From positions 17,081 through 61,363 of the forward strand of contig NZ_KB912696.1 in the NCBI RefSeq assembly GCF_000383795.1: 44,283 bases of DNA, in the 5' to 3' direction. The notes beneath the pieces are model-generated. The model made no database searches. It worked only from the letters and a program-made list of their open reading frames with translations, and was not told the DNA's origin. The translations under genes were made by a program, and so were the position numbers. The stretch comes from Saccharomonospora saliphila YIM 90502 (GTDB lineage: Bacteria > Actinomycetota > Actinomycetes > Mycobacteriales > Pseudonocardiaceae). Shown here in pieces: positions 14,691 to 24,838 of the stretch (positions are counted from its first letter, which is position 1; each line of letters opens with the position of its first letter).

Positions 14691-15755
14691 TCAGAAATCG
14701 AGTTGCCGGCTTATTTCGTCCATACTCTGCTCGGTGCCGACATCACCGTAATCGTGCGCCTTCCTGGCGTTGTCCAGCGTCCCCGCGGGTTTTCCAGGTG
14801 TGGGCCGGGGCTTTCCTTGTTCATTGAGGCTGTAGCCGGCCTGCGCGCGGGCCTCATCGCCGAGCGCGCTGCCCATCGAGGCGAAGAAACCCGTCTGCTG
14901 TCTTTGCGCGGTAGCGTTCCTGAACCCCTCACCGACCTTGGTGGCCGCGACCTTGTTCCGGAGTCCACCGAACACCGTCTTCAATTTCGTGAGCAGGTCC
15001 TTGACCATCTCGAGTAGTCGCTGGAGTCTGCTGACCTGGCGGGTCGCTCGCGACGCGGTCGTGGCTGCGCGTACGCCGGTGGCCGCGCCTGCGGCCGCGG
15101 TCGATGCGCCGAAGGTCGGCGCCGCGGCGGCGAGCGCGGGGATCCAGATGCTGATCAACCACGTGACCAGCTCGGTGATCAAAGCCTTGAGGAAGTCCTC
15201 GATCACCGTCATGATCATGCTGGAGATTTGCAGCAGCTGTGCGATGCTGCCTGCCTCCGCGGCTGTTCCGGAGACACCGTTGGCGAACTCACCGAAGCGC
15301 GTTCCGGCGGCCTCGGCCGCTAGGCCGTGCCATTCGGACAGGGCGTCCTTGGCCTCCTGCTCGAAGTTCCGCCCGAACTCGTCGAGTGCCTTACCGATGT
15401 TCGAGAAGCTCTCCGCCGCGGCCGCCAGCGCTGGGCCGTCTCCACTGACGAAGTGGAGGGCGTCCTGCAGCGGCTGGCACACAGCGAGCAGAAAATCCAG
15501 CCCCTTGCCGACGAGCCAGCTGAGTGGGTCGTTGACCGCACCCGCAACGTCCATGCAGGACTGAACCAGTCCGGTGCTCTCCGAGGCGATGCTGGAGACG
15601 TCGCCGAAGGTCGCTTCTCCGTCATCGTTGGCACCCGTAACCGCTTCAATCGCCTTGGCCCCACTGCCCACGACCGGTACAGCCTTCAGCGCCTGTGTCC
15701 CGGTGCTGTCCTCATCTTTCAGCTGGATGTTCTCGAGTGGCGTGTCGGTAGTCAT
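14691..15755 (-). CDS. Large WXG100-like T7SS substrate candidate B2
   Basis: ATG at 15755 after GGGGAAAG; 354 aa. Paralogue of B1: CQPLQD at about 93-98, WHG at 142-144, the identical LLQISSMIMTVIE stretch, the WLISIWIPALAAA hydrophobic segment, then a divergent C-terminal part (about 260-345) and a conserved ending SRQLDF. The frame is intact although its small partner gene upstream is frameshifted, so B2 may be kept under selection or have decayed later. The 435-residue reading to 15998 only adds a shadow of the small gene. Confidence 0.72.
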   Translation of the reverse strand: MTTDTPLENIQLKDEDSTGTQALKAVPVVGSGAKAIEAVTGANDDGEATFGDVSSIASESTGLVQSCMDVAGAVNDPLSWLVGKGLDFLLAVCQPLQDALHFVSGDGPALAAAAESFSNIGKALDEFGRNFEQEAKDALSEWHGLAAEAAGTRFGEFANGVSGTAAEAGSIAQLLQISSMIMTVIEDFLKALITELVTWLISIWIPALAAAAPTFGASTAAAGAATGVRAATTASRATRQVSRLQRLLEMVKDLLTKLKTVFGGLRNKVAATKVGEGFRNATAQRQQTGFFASMGSALGDEARAQAGYSLNEQGKPRPTPGKPAGTLDNARKAHDYGDVGTEQSMDEISRQLDF

Positions 15756-15778
15756 CGCGTCTTTCCCCGGTGTCTGAG

Positions 15779-16119
15779 TCAGGCCTGGATGTTCTTGACG
15801 ACGGTGCTTTCCAAAGTCTCCGTGACCTCGGAGAGGACACGTTGGTGGCCGTCCTCGGCATCCCGGCAGTGCTTCGCCGCGGTGCCGATTTTGTCGGAGG
15901 CCGACTGGACTCCCTCCTGCATGTCCGTGAGGAGGCTCTTCAGGTCCGTGTGCATGTCGGTGTAGGCCTGCTTGTCGAAGAGTCCGACGATCCCCCACGA
16001 CTCGTCGCCGACGTCGGTCCCGGCCACCAGATCATTGACCTTGCTGACCGAGGGCGTATTCTCGGCCAGTTTCCTTGAGTACGACGACAGATCCCGATGT
16101 TGACGTTGAAACCGGCCAT
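15779..16119 (-). pseudogene. Frameshifted EspC-like gene C2
   Basis: The ATG at 16119 with AGGAAG upstream begins MAGFNVNI, matching C1. One base is missing near 16094: only GG lies between the ATC codon and the next homologous codon. After the shift the frame continues DLSSYSRKLAEN and then DVGDESWGIVG to the stop at 15779, parallel to C1. In addition the secretion-signal tyrosine is replaced (C1 YQDAE, here CRDAE). A shorter product from the GTG at 16027 (82 aa) is possible but would lack helix 1. Confidence 0.75.
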
Positions 16120-16373
16120 CCGGTCTTCCTCCGCGACAGTCTGATCATTTCGACGACGCGACCGGTCGTGTACGGCGGGGCGACGGGTCGTGTACGGCGG
16201 GTGGGTGTGCGGACGGGTGTCGGTGATCGCGGGCTTGCGGCGTCCGCGGGCCCCACGGGAACCGGTCGAGGGTGATGCCTGTGGTGAACAGGCCCGTGTT
16301 GGCCGGAGTGGGCTCGGTGTCGACCGTTCGGCGGGGGCGAGCCGACAACCACACGATCAAGTAGCATCGCCTC
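16120..16373. other. Eroded region replacing gene D in cassette 2
   Basis: Copy 1 has an 864-nt membrane-protein gene at this place; here only about 250 nt remain, with no convincing coding frame. It holds two 21-nt direct repeats differing at one base (16159-16179 and 16181-16201). A 111-codon minus-strand frame covers the region but is Pro/Arg/Thr-rich and looks non-coding. Confidence 0.5.
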
Positions 16374-16437
16374 TTAGGACCGCCGCGTCACCGTTCGTTC
16401 GAACCGCGTGACGAGTCGTTCGAACTCGACGGACCAC
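16374..16437 (-). pseudogene. Stub of the ybaB-like gene (cassette 2)
   Basis: GTG at 16437 with the same upstream sequence as the intact gene at 13437. One extra base after the start codon shifts the frame; beyond it the codons read SVEFERLV-TRFER, parallel to SVEFERLVAQFEQ of copy 1, and a TAA at 16374-16376 follows. Recognisable homology ends near 16395, so only about 14 codons of the 193 remain. Confidence 0.75.
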
Positions 16438-16842
16438 TCCTGCCTCCCGGGTTGTATCTGGGCGCACGGCCGGACACGGTGTGCGACCAATCATGGACCA
16501 CGCGCCCCCCGCCATGTCGCGGGTTCGAGTAGACTGGGTGGAACAAGACATCCGCCCGGGCTCGCATCGAGGGTCGACGCGACCCCCGATGTGGTAGCCG
16601 TGAGCATGGGCGGGTATCTTTGACGACCGTGCCCGGCAGGCTGTCGGGCCCTCCGTGTGCCCTGACGGTCACGGCGGGGTGCTCCGGCACCCTGGTGACA
16701 GGAGGGTCGCGGAGTTCCACGGCAACCCCGATGGGAAGTTGGCGGATCGATGTCACGATCCGTAAGACGGGCCGACACGCCCGACCGCGGGTACCGGGGA
16801 GCACAGTAGAGCTAGTAAAGGACGCAACAGAAAGCTGGTCCA
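16438..16842 (+). promoter_or_regulatory. rpsL promoter and leader region
   Basis: The best promoter is TTGGCG (16739-16744), an 18-nt spacer and TAAGAC (16763-16768). Directly after it comes the leader element 16767-16800 shared with rpsJ. The start codon is 42 nt further on. A plus-strand TAGACT at 16530-16535 has no matching -35. The segment 16441-16580 duplicates 13441-13580; 16590-16738 is missing from the other copy and shows nothing I can name. Confidence 0.55.
16767..16800 (+). promoter_or_regulatory. Leader element shared with rpsJ (rpsL copy)
   Basis: 34 nt with core GACACGCCCGACCGCGGG. Against 21507-21539 it differs by one inserted base and one substitution. It can fold as CCCG-ACC paired with GGT-CGGG with a 2-nt bulge. 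It begins at the presumed transcription start. Confidence 0.6.
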
Positions 16843-17217
16843 TTGCCCACGATCCAGCAGCTGGTCCGCAAGGGCCGCCAGGACAAGGCTGCCAAGCAGA
16901 AGACAGCGGCGCTCAAGGGGAGCCCGCAGCGTCGCGGTGTGTGCACCCGCGTGTACACGACCACGCCCAAGAAGCCGAACTCGGCGCTGCGCAAGGTCGC
17001 CCGTGTGAAGCTGAGCAACGGCATCGAGGTCACGGCCTACATTCCCGGTGAGGGGCACAACCTGCAGGAACACTCGATGGTGCTCGTGCGTGGCGGCCGT
17101 GTGAAGGACCTGCCGGGTGTTCGCTACAAGATCATCCGCGGTTCCCTCGACACCCAGGGCGTGAAGAACCGCAAGCAGGCGCGCAGCCGGTACGGCGCGA
17201 AGAAGGAGAAGAGCTAA
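16843..17217 (+). CDS. rpsL: 30S ribosomal protein S12
   Basis: S12 sits at the decoding centre and controls accuracy. The TTG start at 16843 gives [11 protein letters not shown], the standard N-terminus; 124 aa, normal length. Lys43 (TTTPKKPNS) and Lys88 (GGRVKDLPG), the main streptomycin-resistance positions, are wild type; Asp89, the usual methylthiolated residue, is present. First gene of the str operon; the rpsG start overlaps its stop by one base. Confidence 0.98.
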   Translation: MPTIQQLVRKGRQDKAAKQKTAALKGSPQRRGVCTRVYTTTPKKPNSALRKVARVKLSNGIEVTAYIPGEGHNLQEHSMVLVRGGRVKDLPGVRYKIIRGSLDTQGVKNRKQARSRYGAKKEKS

Positions 17218-17687
17218 TGCCCCGCAAGGGTCCGGCCCCGAAGCGGCCACTGACCGCTGATCCGGTGTACGCATCTCCACTTGTCACCCAGCTGGTGAAC
17301 AAGGTGTTGAGGGACGGTAAGCGTTCGTTGGCCGAGCGCATCGTCTACGGCGCCCTCGAAGGCGCCCGCGAGAAGACCGGCACCGACCCGGTCGTCACGC
17401 TGAAGCGTGCGCTCGACAACGTGCGGCCGACCCTCGAGGTGAAGAGCCGCCGCGTCGGCGGCGCGACCTACCAGGTCCCGATCGAGGTCAAGCCCGGCCG
17501 GTCGACCACCCTTGCCCTGCGCTGGCTCGTCACCTACTCCCGGCAGCGCCGCGAGAAGACGATGGTCGAGCGCCTGCAGAACGAGCTGCTCGACGCGAGC
17601 AACGGCCTCGGGGCCAGCGTGAAGCGCCGCGAGGACACCCACAAGATGGCCGAGTCCAACAAGGCCTTCGCTCACTACCGTTGGTGA
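17217..17687 (+). CDS. rpsG: 30S ribosomal protein S7
   Basis: S7 nucleates assembly of the 30S head and contacts the E-site tRNA. 156 aa, the common bacterial length. ATG at 17217 overlaps the rpsL stop (TAATG), giving coupling. The N-terminus [10 protein letters not shown] and the basic C-terminus ending AFAHYRW are typical. In other bacteria S7 represses its own operon; I see no obvious S7-site mimic in the 1-nt junction. Confidence 0.98.
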   Translation: MPRKGPAPKRPLTADPVYASPLVTQLVNKVLRDGKRSLAERIVYGALEGAREKTGTDPVVTLKRALDNVRPTLEVKSRRVGGATYQVPIEVKPGRSTTLALRWLVTYSRQRREKTMVERLQNELLDASNGLGASVKRREDTHKMAESNKAFAHYRW

Positions 17688-17780
17688 GCCTGACACCGCA
17701 GTGAACCGTAGAACACGGTCGCCCGGTCCGCTTGATCGCGCCAATGCCGGGTTCCACGTTTGAGACAGGGGAACATTCAA

Positions 17781-19880
17781 GTGGCACGTGACGTGCTGAC
17801 CGACCTCAACAAGGTCCGCAACATCGGCATCATGGCCCACATCGACGCCGGTAAGACCACCACCACCGAACGCATCCTGTTCTACACCGGGATCAACTAC
17901 AAGCTCGGTGAGGTCCACGACGGCGCGGCGACGATGGACTGGATGGCGGAGGAGCAGAAGCGGGGTATCACGATCACCTCGGCTGCGACCACCACCTTCT
18001 GGAACGACTACCAGATCAACATCATCGACACCCCGGGCCACGTCGACTTCACCGTCGAGGTGGAGCGCTCGCTGCGCGTGCTCGACGGTGCCGTCGCCGT
18101 CTTCGACGGCAAGGAGGGCGTCGAGCCGCAGTCCGAGCAGGTCTGGCGGCAGGCGGACAAGTACGAGGTCCCGCGCATCTGCTTCGTCAACAAGATGGAC
18201 AAGCTCGGTGCGGACTTCTACTTCACCGTGGGCACGATCGAGGAGCGTCTCGGCGCACGCCCGCTCGTGCTCCAGCTGCCCATCGGCGCGGAGAGCGACT
18301 TCCAGGGTGTCGTCGACATCATCTCGATGAAGGCCCTGACCTGGCGCGGTGACGTGAAGAAGGGCGAGCAGTACGAGATCGAGGAGATCCCGGCCGATCT
18401 CGCCGACCGTGCGGCCGAGTACCGGGAGAAGCTCGTCGAGGCGGTCGCCGAGACCGACGACGAGCTGATGGAGAAGTACTTCGGCGGTGAGGAGCTCAGC
18501 GAGGCCGAGATCAAGGCCGGCATCCGCAAGCTCACCATCGACCGCGCGGCGTTCCCGGTGCTGGCGGGCTCGGCGTTCAAGAACAAGGGCGTGCAGCCCA
18601 TGCTCGACGCCGTGATCGACTACCTGCCGTCGCCGCTGGACGTCCCGCCGGTCGAGGGCATGCTGCGGGACGGCGAGACGCACGCCTCGCGCAAGCCTTC
18701 CACCGAGGAGCCGTTCTCCGCCCTCGTGTCGAAGGTCGCGGTGCACCCGTTCTACGGGAAGCTGACCTACATCCGGGTGTACTCCGGCAAGGTCGCCTCG
18801 GGTACGCAGGTCATCAACGCGACCAAGGAGCGCAAGGAGCGCATCGGCAAGCTGTTCCAGATGCACTCCAACAAGGAGAACCCGGTCGACGAGGCGCAGG
18901 CGGGCCACATCTACGCCGTCCAGGGCCTCAAGGACACGACCACCGGCGACACGCTGGCCGACTCGCAGAACCCCATCGTCCTCGAGTCGATGACCTTCCC
19001 CGAGCCGGTCATCAAGGTCGCCATCGAACCGAAGACGCGGGCCGACCAGGACAAGCTGGCCACGGCCATCCAGAAGCTCGCCGAGGAGGACCCGACCTTC
19101 CGGGTCAGCCAGGACGAGGAGACCGGGCAGACCATCATCGAGGGCATGGGCGAGCTCCACCTCGAGGTGCTGGTCAACCGGATGAAGACCGATTTCAAGG
19201 TCGAGGCGAACATCGGCAAGCCTCAGGTGTCCTACCGCGAGACCGTCCGCAAGACCGTGGACAAGCTCGAATACACGCACAAGAAGCAGACCGGTGGCTC
19301 CGGGCAGTTCGCGAGGGTGATCGTGAAGCTCGAGCCGCTGACGTCGGGCGACGGCGCGCTGTACGAGTTCGACAACCAGGTCACCGGTGGACGCGTTCCC
19401 CGGGAGTACATCCCGTCTGTGGACGAGGGCGCGCAGGACGCCATGCAGTACGGCGTGTTGGCCGGCTACCCGCTCGTCGGGCTGAAGTTCACGCTGTTGG
19501 ACGGCGCCTACCACGAGGTCGACTCCTCGGAGATGGCCTTCAAGGTCGCCGGGTCGATGGCGATGAAGGAAGCCGCGAAGAAGGCGAACCCGGTACTGCT
19601 GGAGCCGATGATGGCGGTCGAGGTGACCACACCCGAGGAGTACATGGGTGATGTCATCGGCGACCTGAACTCCCGCCGTGGCCAGATTCAGGCCATGGAG
19701 GAGCGTGCGGGCACGCGTGTCGTGAAGGCGCTCGTGCCGCTGTCGGAGATGTTCGGGTACGTGGGCGACCTGCGGTCGAAGACCCAGGGTCGTGCCAACT
19801 ACACGATGGTCTTCGACTCCTACGCCGAGGTTCCGGCGAACGTCGCGAAGGAGATCATCGCGAAGGCGACGGGGGAGTGA
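17781..19880 (+). CDS. fusA: Elongation factor G
   Basis: GTPase that drives ribosomal translocation. The GTG at 17781 is chosen because AGGGGAA (17766-17772) lies 8 nt upstream and the protein then begins [16 protein letters not shown]; the frame upstream from 17760 adds 7 residues without support. 699 aa. G1 AHIDAGKT at 19-26, [16 protein letters not shown] at 83-87, NKMD at 137-140, then domains II-V. Ninety-three nt separate it from rpsG. Its last codons are repeated downstream (see the repeat at 19855-19945). Confidence 0.98.
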   Translation: MARDVLTDLNKVRNIGIMAHIDAGKTTTTERILFYTGINYKLGEVHDGAATMDWMAEEQKRGITITSAATTTFWNDYQINIIDTPGHVDFTVEVERSLRVLDGAVAVFDGKEGVEPQSEQVWRQADKYEVPRICFVNKMDKLGADFYFTVGTIEERLGARPLVLQLPIGAESDFQGVVDIISMKALTWRGDVKKGEQYEIEEIPADLADRAAEYREKLVEAVAETDDELMEKYFGGEELSEAEIKAGIRKLTIDRAAFPVLAGSAFKNKGVQPMLDAVIDYLPSPLDVPPVEGMLRDGETHASRKPSTEEPFSALVSKVAVHPFYGKLTYIRVYSGKVASGTQVINATKERKERIGKLFQMHSNKENPVDEAQAGHIYAVQGLKDTTTGDTLADSQNPIVLESMTFPEPVIKVAIEPKTRADQDKLATAIQKLAEEDPTFRVSQDEETGQTIIEGMGELHLEVLVNRMKTDFKVEANIGKPQVSYRETVRKTVDKLEYTHKKQTGGSGQFARVIVKLEPLTSGDGALYEFDNQVTGGRVPREYIPSVDEGAQDAMQYGVLAGYPLVGLKFTLLDGAYHEVDSSEMAFKVAGSMAMKEAAKKANPVLLEPMMAVEVTTPEEYMGDVIGDLNSRRGQIQAMEERAGTRVVKALVPLSEMFGYVGDLRSKTQGRANYTMVFDSYAEVPANVAKEIIAKATGE

Positions 19881-19945
19881 GCACACGAGGCGCGCAGCTC
19901 TCCCGGAGCCGAGCAGTGGTCATCGCGAAGGCGACGGGGGAGTAA
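19855..19945 (+). repeat. Duplicated 3' end of fusA
   Basis: 19855-19880 (last codons of fusA, ending TGA) is repeated at 19920-19945 (ending TAA) with a 65-nt period; only the stop differs. The 39 nt between are not repeated further. It looks like a relic of a local slippage duplication in the fusA-tuf spacer. Confidence 0.8.
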
Positions 19946-20071
19946 GAACCCGGAGCACCCACACGCGGGCGCGAAAGGGGGCTCCCCCTAGGGTCCGCAC
20001 AACCGACCAGATCGAGTCGTCGGCCGGCAGCCACGCCGGTCGCGAGCAAGAAAGTCCAGGAGGACATTCCA

Positions 20072-21265
20072 GTGGCGAAGGCGAAGTTCGAGCGGGGCAA
20101 GCCGCACGTCAACATCGGGACCATCGGTCACGTCGACCACGGCAAGACCACGCTCACCGCGGCGATCACCAAGGTGCTTCACGAGAAGTACCCCGAACTC
20201 AACCAGTCCCGGGCGTTCGACCAGATCGACAACGCGCCCGAGGAGAAGCAGCGCGGTATCACGATCAACATCGCGCACGTCGAGTACCAGACCGAGAAGC
20301 GTCACTACGCGCACGTCGACGCTCCCGGCCACGCCGACTACATCAAGAACATGATCACCGGTGCCGCGCAGATGGACGGCGCCATCCTGGTGGTCGCGGC
20401 GACGGACGGCCCGATGCCGCAGACCCGTGAGCACGTCCTGCTCGCCCGCCAGGTCGGTGTGCCCTACATCGTCGTGGCCCTGAACAAGTCCGACATGGTC
20501 GACGACGAGGAGATCCTCGAGCTCGTCGAGATGGAGGTCCGCGAGCTGCTGAGCTCGCAGGAGTTCCCGGGCGACGACGCCCCGGTGGTCCGCGTGTCGG
20601 CGCTCCAGGCGCTCGAGGGCGACGAGAAGTGGGCCGACAGCATCGTCGAGCTCATGAACGCCGTGGACGACAGCATCCCGGACCCGGTGCGTGCCACCGA
20701 CAAGCCGTTCCTCATGCCGATCGAGGACGTCTTCACGATCACCGGTCGCGGCACCGTCGTCACCGGCCGGATCGAGCGCGGCGAGATCAAGCTGAACGAA
20801 GAGGTCGAGCTCGTCGGCATCCGTCCGGACGCGCGCAAGACCACGGTCACCAGCATCGAGATGTTCAACAAGATGCTCGACTACGGCCAGGCCGGCGACA
20901 ACGCCGCCCTGCTGCTGCGTGGCATCAAGCGTGAGGACGTCGAGCGCGGCCAGGTCGTCGTGAAGCCCGGCACCACCACGCCGCACACCGAGTTCGAGGC
21001 CTCGGTCTACATCCTGGCCAAGGACGAGGGCGGCCGGCACACGCCGTTCTTCAACAACTACCGTCCGCAGTTCTACTTCCGGACCACGGACGTGACCGGT
21101 GTCGTGACCCTGCCCGAGGGCACCGAGATGGTCATGCCCGGCGACAACACCGAGATCTCGGTGCAGCTGATCCAGCCGATCGCCATGGACGAGGGTCTGC
21201 GGTTCGCCATCCGCGAGGGTGGCCGCACCGTCGGCGCCGGCCAGGTCACCAAGATCGTCAAGTGA
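20072..21265 (+). CDS. tuf: Elongation factor Tu
   Basis: GTPase that brings aminoacyl-tRNA to the ribosome. GTG at 20072 ([16 protein letters not shown]) with AGGAGG upstream; 397 aa. GHVDHGKTT at 19-27, [12 protein letters not shown] switch region, DAPGH, NKSD, and domains II-III with [11 protein letters not shown]. It is 191 nt after fusA, then two hairpins. Only one tuf gene is in this window. Confidence 0.98.
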   Translation: MAKAKFERGKPHVNIGTIGHVDHGKTTLTAAITKVLHEKYPELNQSRAFDQIDNAPEEKQRGITINIAHVEYQTEKRHYAHVDAPGHADYIKNMITGAAQMDGAILVVAATDGPMPQTREHVLLARQVGVPYIVVALNKSDMVDDEEILELVEMEVRELLSSQEFPGDDAPVVRVSALQALEGDEKWADSIVELMNAVDDSIPDPVRATDKPFLMPIEDVFTITGRGTVVTGRIERGEIKLNEEVELVGIRPDARKTTVTSIEMFNKMLDYGQAGDNAALLLRGIKREDVERGQVVVKPGTTTPHTEFEASVYILAKDEGGRHTPFFNNYRPQFYFRTTDVTGVVTLPEGTEMVMPGDNTEISVQLIQPIAMDEGLRFAIREGGRTVGAGQVTKIVK

Positions 21266-21266
21266 G

Positions 21267-21311
21267 GCACCCGGACCCCCGGGTGCGGATGCCGCACCGC
21301 GGTGTGGCATC
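21267..21311 (+). terminator. Double hairpin after tuf
   Basis: First stem: 8 bp (21267-21274 and 21279-21286), 4-nt loop. Second stem: about 10 bp with one G-T pair (21288-21298 and 21301-21311). They directly follow the tuf stop and most likely end the str operon. Confidence 0.75.
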
Positions 21312-21686
21312 CTGAACAGGTTGCTCGACGTGGGGCGGCCGATTTCGCAAGGACTCGTAGGCAGACCAGAGAAATCGGCCGCTCCGCTGTGAGCGCCCCG
21401 GGGCTCGCGACATTCGCGAGTCGGGAGTGGCGGCGGCGTGCCGGCGCTCCGGAGGAAGCAGACCTAGCGGCACGGCAACGCCTCCTGCGGGATCAGTCTG
21501 CGTGGTACGGGCGACACGCCCGACCGCGGGGACCGGGGAAAGATCGTTGACGTGCGAGAACAGCGGTACGAGACGATTCCCCGACTGCCCGGCGTCGAGT
21601 TGCGGCGAGACGGATTCGCCCAGCGAAGGCAGACCGGACCCGCGGAGTCGAGGTCGGACCGGTCGAGGACGAGACGGTAAGGAACC
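21312..21686 (+). promoter_or_regulatory. S10 operon leader
   Basis: 375 nt without a gene. It contains perfect 11-bp inverted arms (21335-21345 and 21372-21382, 26-nt loop), the element shared with rpsL at 21507-21539, and a TTGACG (21547-21552) without a good -10. The rpsJ ribosome site is the weak GTAAGGA just before 21687. The real start site cannot be fixed by eye. Confidence 0.5.
21507..21539 (+). promoter_or_regulatory. Leader element shared with rpsL (rpsJ copy)
   Basis: 33 nt, core GACACGCCCGACCGCGGG, followed by GACCGGGGA. Nearly identical to the rpsL leader copy at 16767-16800 and recognisable in the ghost leader at 13644-13678. It lies 147 nt before rpsJ. Confidence 0.6.
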
Positions 21687-21992
21687 ATGGCGGGACAGAA
21701 GATCCGCATCAGGCTCAAGGCCTACGACCACGAGGCGATCGACGCCAGCGCGCGCAAGATCGTCGAGACGGTGACGCGCACCGGCGCCTCGGTGGTCGGA
21801 CCTGTGCCGCTGCCCACCGAGAAGAACGTTTACTGCGTGATCCGTTCGCCGCACAAGTACAAGGACTCGCGCGAGCACTTCGAGATGCGCACGCACAAGC
21901 GTCTGATCGACATCCTCGAACCGACGCCGAAGACGGTGGACGCGCTCATGCGCATCGACCTTCCGGCGAGCGTCGACGTCAACATCCAGTAA
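21687..21992 (+). CDS. rpsJ: 30S ribosomal protein S10
   Basis: S10 is in the 30S head and also acts as NusE in antitermination. ATG at 21687, [19 protein letters not shown]; 101 aa, usual length. The long loop [20 protein letters not shown] is typical. First gene of the S10 operon; rplC starts 30 nt downstream. Confidence 0.98.
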   Translation: MAGQKIRIRLKAYDHEAIDASARKIVETVTRTGASVVGPVPLPTEKNVYCVIRSPHKYKDSREHFEMRTHKRLIDILEPTPKTVDALMRIDLPASVDVNIQ

Positions 21993-22022
21993 GCGTTGGT
22001 CGAGCGGCGGAGATTGAGACTG

Positions 22023-22679
22023 ATGTCTGAGAGGCAAGTGAAGGGCATTCTGGGCACCAAGCTCGGCATGACCCAGGTCTTCGACGAGAACAACCGGGTG
22101 ATCCCGGTGACCGTCGTCAAGGCCGGGCCGAACGTGGTGACCCAGGTGCGCGACAAGGACAAGGACGGCTACTCGGCCGTGCAGCTGGCCTTCGGCGCCG
22201 TGGACCCCCGGCGGGTCAACAAGCCGAGCACCGGGCACTTCGACAAGGCCGGGGTGACCCCGCGTCGCCACGTCGTCGAGCTGCGCACCGCGGATGCCGA
22301 CTCCTACGAGGTGGGCCAGGAGATCACCGCCGAGCTGTTCTCCGACGGCGCGGTGGTCGACGTGACCGGCACCACGAAGGGCAAGGGCTTCGCGGGCGGG
22401 ATGAAGCGGCACGGCTTCTCCGGTCAGGGCGCGAGCCACGGTAACCAGGCCACGCACCGCAAGCCGGGGTCGATCGGCGGCGCCGCGACTCCCGGCCGTG
22501 TGTTCAAGGGCAAGAAGATGGCGGGCCGGATGGGCCGCAACCGGGTGACCACGCAGGGGCTGTCCGTGCACTCGGTGCGTGCCGACGAGGGCCTGCTGCT
22601 GATCAAGGGTGCGGTTCCCGGCCCGAAGAACGGCCTGGTTCTCGTCCGCAGCGCCGCGAAGGGTGGTGTGACGCAGTGA
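22023..22679 (+). CDS. rplC: 50S ribosomal protein L3
   Basis: L3 is an early 50S assembly protein near the peptidyl-transferase centre. ATG at 22023 ([20 protein letters not shown]) with GGAG upstream is preferred over a GTT/GTG-led extension from 21996. 218 aa. The loop [19 protein letters not shown] carries the conserved Gln that PrmB methylates in other bacteria. The stop overlaps the GTG of rplD (GTGA). Confidence 0.97.
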   Translation: MSERQVKGILGTKLGMTQVFDENNRVIPVTVVKAGPNVVTQVRDKDKDGYSAVQLAFGAVDPRRVNKPSTGHFDKAGVTPRRHVVELRTADADSYEVGQEITAELFSDGAVVDVTGTTKGKGFAGGMKRHGFSGQGASHGNQATHRKPGSIGGAATPGRVFKGKKMAGRMGRNRVTTQGLSVHSVRADEGLLLIKGAVPGPKNGLVLVRSAAKGGVTQ

Positions 22680-23356
22680 CGGCAACGGTCGAGCTGAAGA
22701 CCCCGGCGGGCCAGGCCGAGGGAACGGTCGAACTGCCTGCCGAGATCTTCGACGTGCAGGCGAACATCCCGCTGATGCACCAGGTCGTCGTGGCCCAGCT
22801 CGCGGCCGCGCGGCAGGGCACGCACGACACGAAGACCCGCGGTGACGTCCGCGGTGGTGGCCGCAAGCCGTACCGGCAGAAGGGCACCGGCCGCGCCCGG
22901 CAGGGTTCGGTGCGCGCGCCGCAGTTCACCGGTGGTGGCACCGTGCACGGCCCCACGCCGCGGGACTACACGCAGCGCACGCCGAAGAAGATGAAGGCGG
23001 CCGCCCTGCGTGGCGCGCTGTCCGACCGCGCCCGTTCCGGGCAGCTGCACGTGGTGACCGAGCTGGTCAGCGGAGAGAAGCCGTCGACCAAGTCGGCGAA
23101 GTCCGCGCTCGCGGCGGTCACCCAGGCCAAGCGCGTGCTCGTGGTGCTGCACCGCGACGACGACCTGGGCGTGCTGTCCGCGCGGAACCTGCCGTACGTG
23201 CACCTGATCACGCCGGACCAGCTCAACACCTACGACGTGCTGGTCAACGACGACGTGGTGTTCACCAAGGCCGCGTTCGACGCCTTCCTCGCGGGCCCCG
23301 CCACGGGCGCCGGAGCCAAGGCCGCGGCGCAGGCCGGAGGGAGTGACGAGGCATGA
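22676..23356 (+). CDS. rplD: 50S ribosomal protein L4
   Basis: L4 lines the exit tunnel; in E. coli it also controls the S10 operon. GTG at 22676 overlaps the rplC stop by 4 nt; 226 aa. The extended loop with [19 protein letters not shown] is conserved; no macrolide-type change is obvious. A small Ala/Gly-rich extension ends the protein. The stop overlaps rplW (ATGA). Confidence 0.97.
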   Translation: MTATVELKTPAGQAEGTVELPAEIFDVQANIPLMHQVVVAQLAAARQGTHDTKTRGDVRGGGRKPYRQKGTGRARQGSVRAPQFTGGGTVHGPTPRDYTQRTPKKMKAAALRGALSDRARSGQLHVVTELVSGEKPSTKSAKSALAAVTQAKRVLVVLHRDDDLGVLSARNLPYVHLITPDQLNTYDVLVNDDVVFTKAAFDAFLAGPATGAGAKAAAQAGGSDEA

Positions 23357-23664
23357 GCTCCGTGGCGATCCCCGACCCGCGTGACGTCCTGGTCGCGCCG
23401 GTGATCTCCGAGAAGTCCTACGGGCTGCTCGACGACCACAAGTACACCTTCCTGGTCCGTCCCGACGCCAACAAGACGCAGATCAAGGTGGCGGTCGAGA
23501 AGATCTTCGGTGTGAAGGTGCTCAGCGTCAACACGCTGAACCGCCCGGGCAAGCGCAAGCGCACCCGTTACGGCTACGGCAAGCGCAAGGACACCAAGCG
23601 CGCCATCGTCACGCTGTCGGCCGAGAGCAAGCCGATCGAGATCTTCGGCGGACCAGCCGCGTAA
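23353..23664 (+). CDS. rplW: 50S ribosomal protein L23
   Basis: L23 sits at the tunnel exit and docks trigger factor and SRP. ATG at 23353 within ATGA of the rplD stop; 103 aa. [16 protein letters not shown] and the basic loop [17 protein letters not shown] are family hallmarks. rplB follows after 14 nt. Confidence 0.97.
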   Translation: MSSVAIPDPRDVLVAPVISEKSYGLLDDHKYTFLVRPDANKTQIKVAVEKIFGVKVLSVNTLNRPGKRKRTRYGYGKRKDTKRAIVTLSAESKPIEIFGGPAA

Positions 23665-23678
23665 GGGACTGAGACGAC

Positions 23679-24512
<834 letters not shown>

Positions 24513-24530
24513 GTAGGGAGGTAGCCACAG

Positions 24531-24812
<282 letters not shown>

Positions 24813-24838
24813 GCGCGCACCGAGAAGGGGAAGCAGCG

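Noticed and set aside
16032-16367. 111-codon minus-strand frame upstream of C2
   Set aside because: Pro/Thr/Arg-rich, overlaps the true C2 start in another frame, no ribosome site; lies in an eroded region.
17214-19886. 890-codon open frame antisense to fusA (and similar ones antisense to tuf, rplB, rpsC, rpoA)
   Set aside because: All are complementary-frame shadows of conserved genes with biased, motif-free translations.
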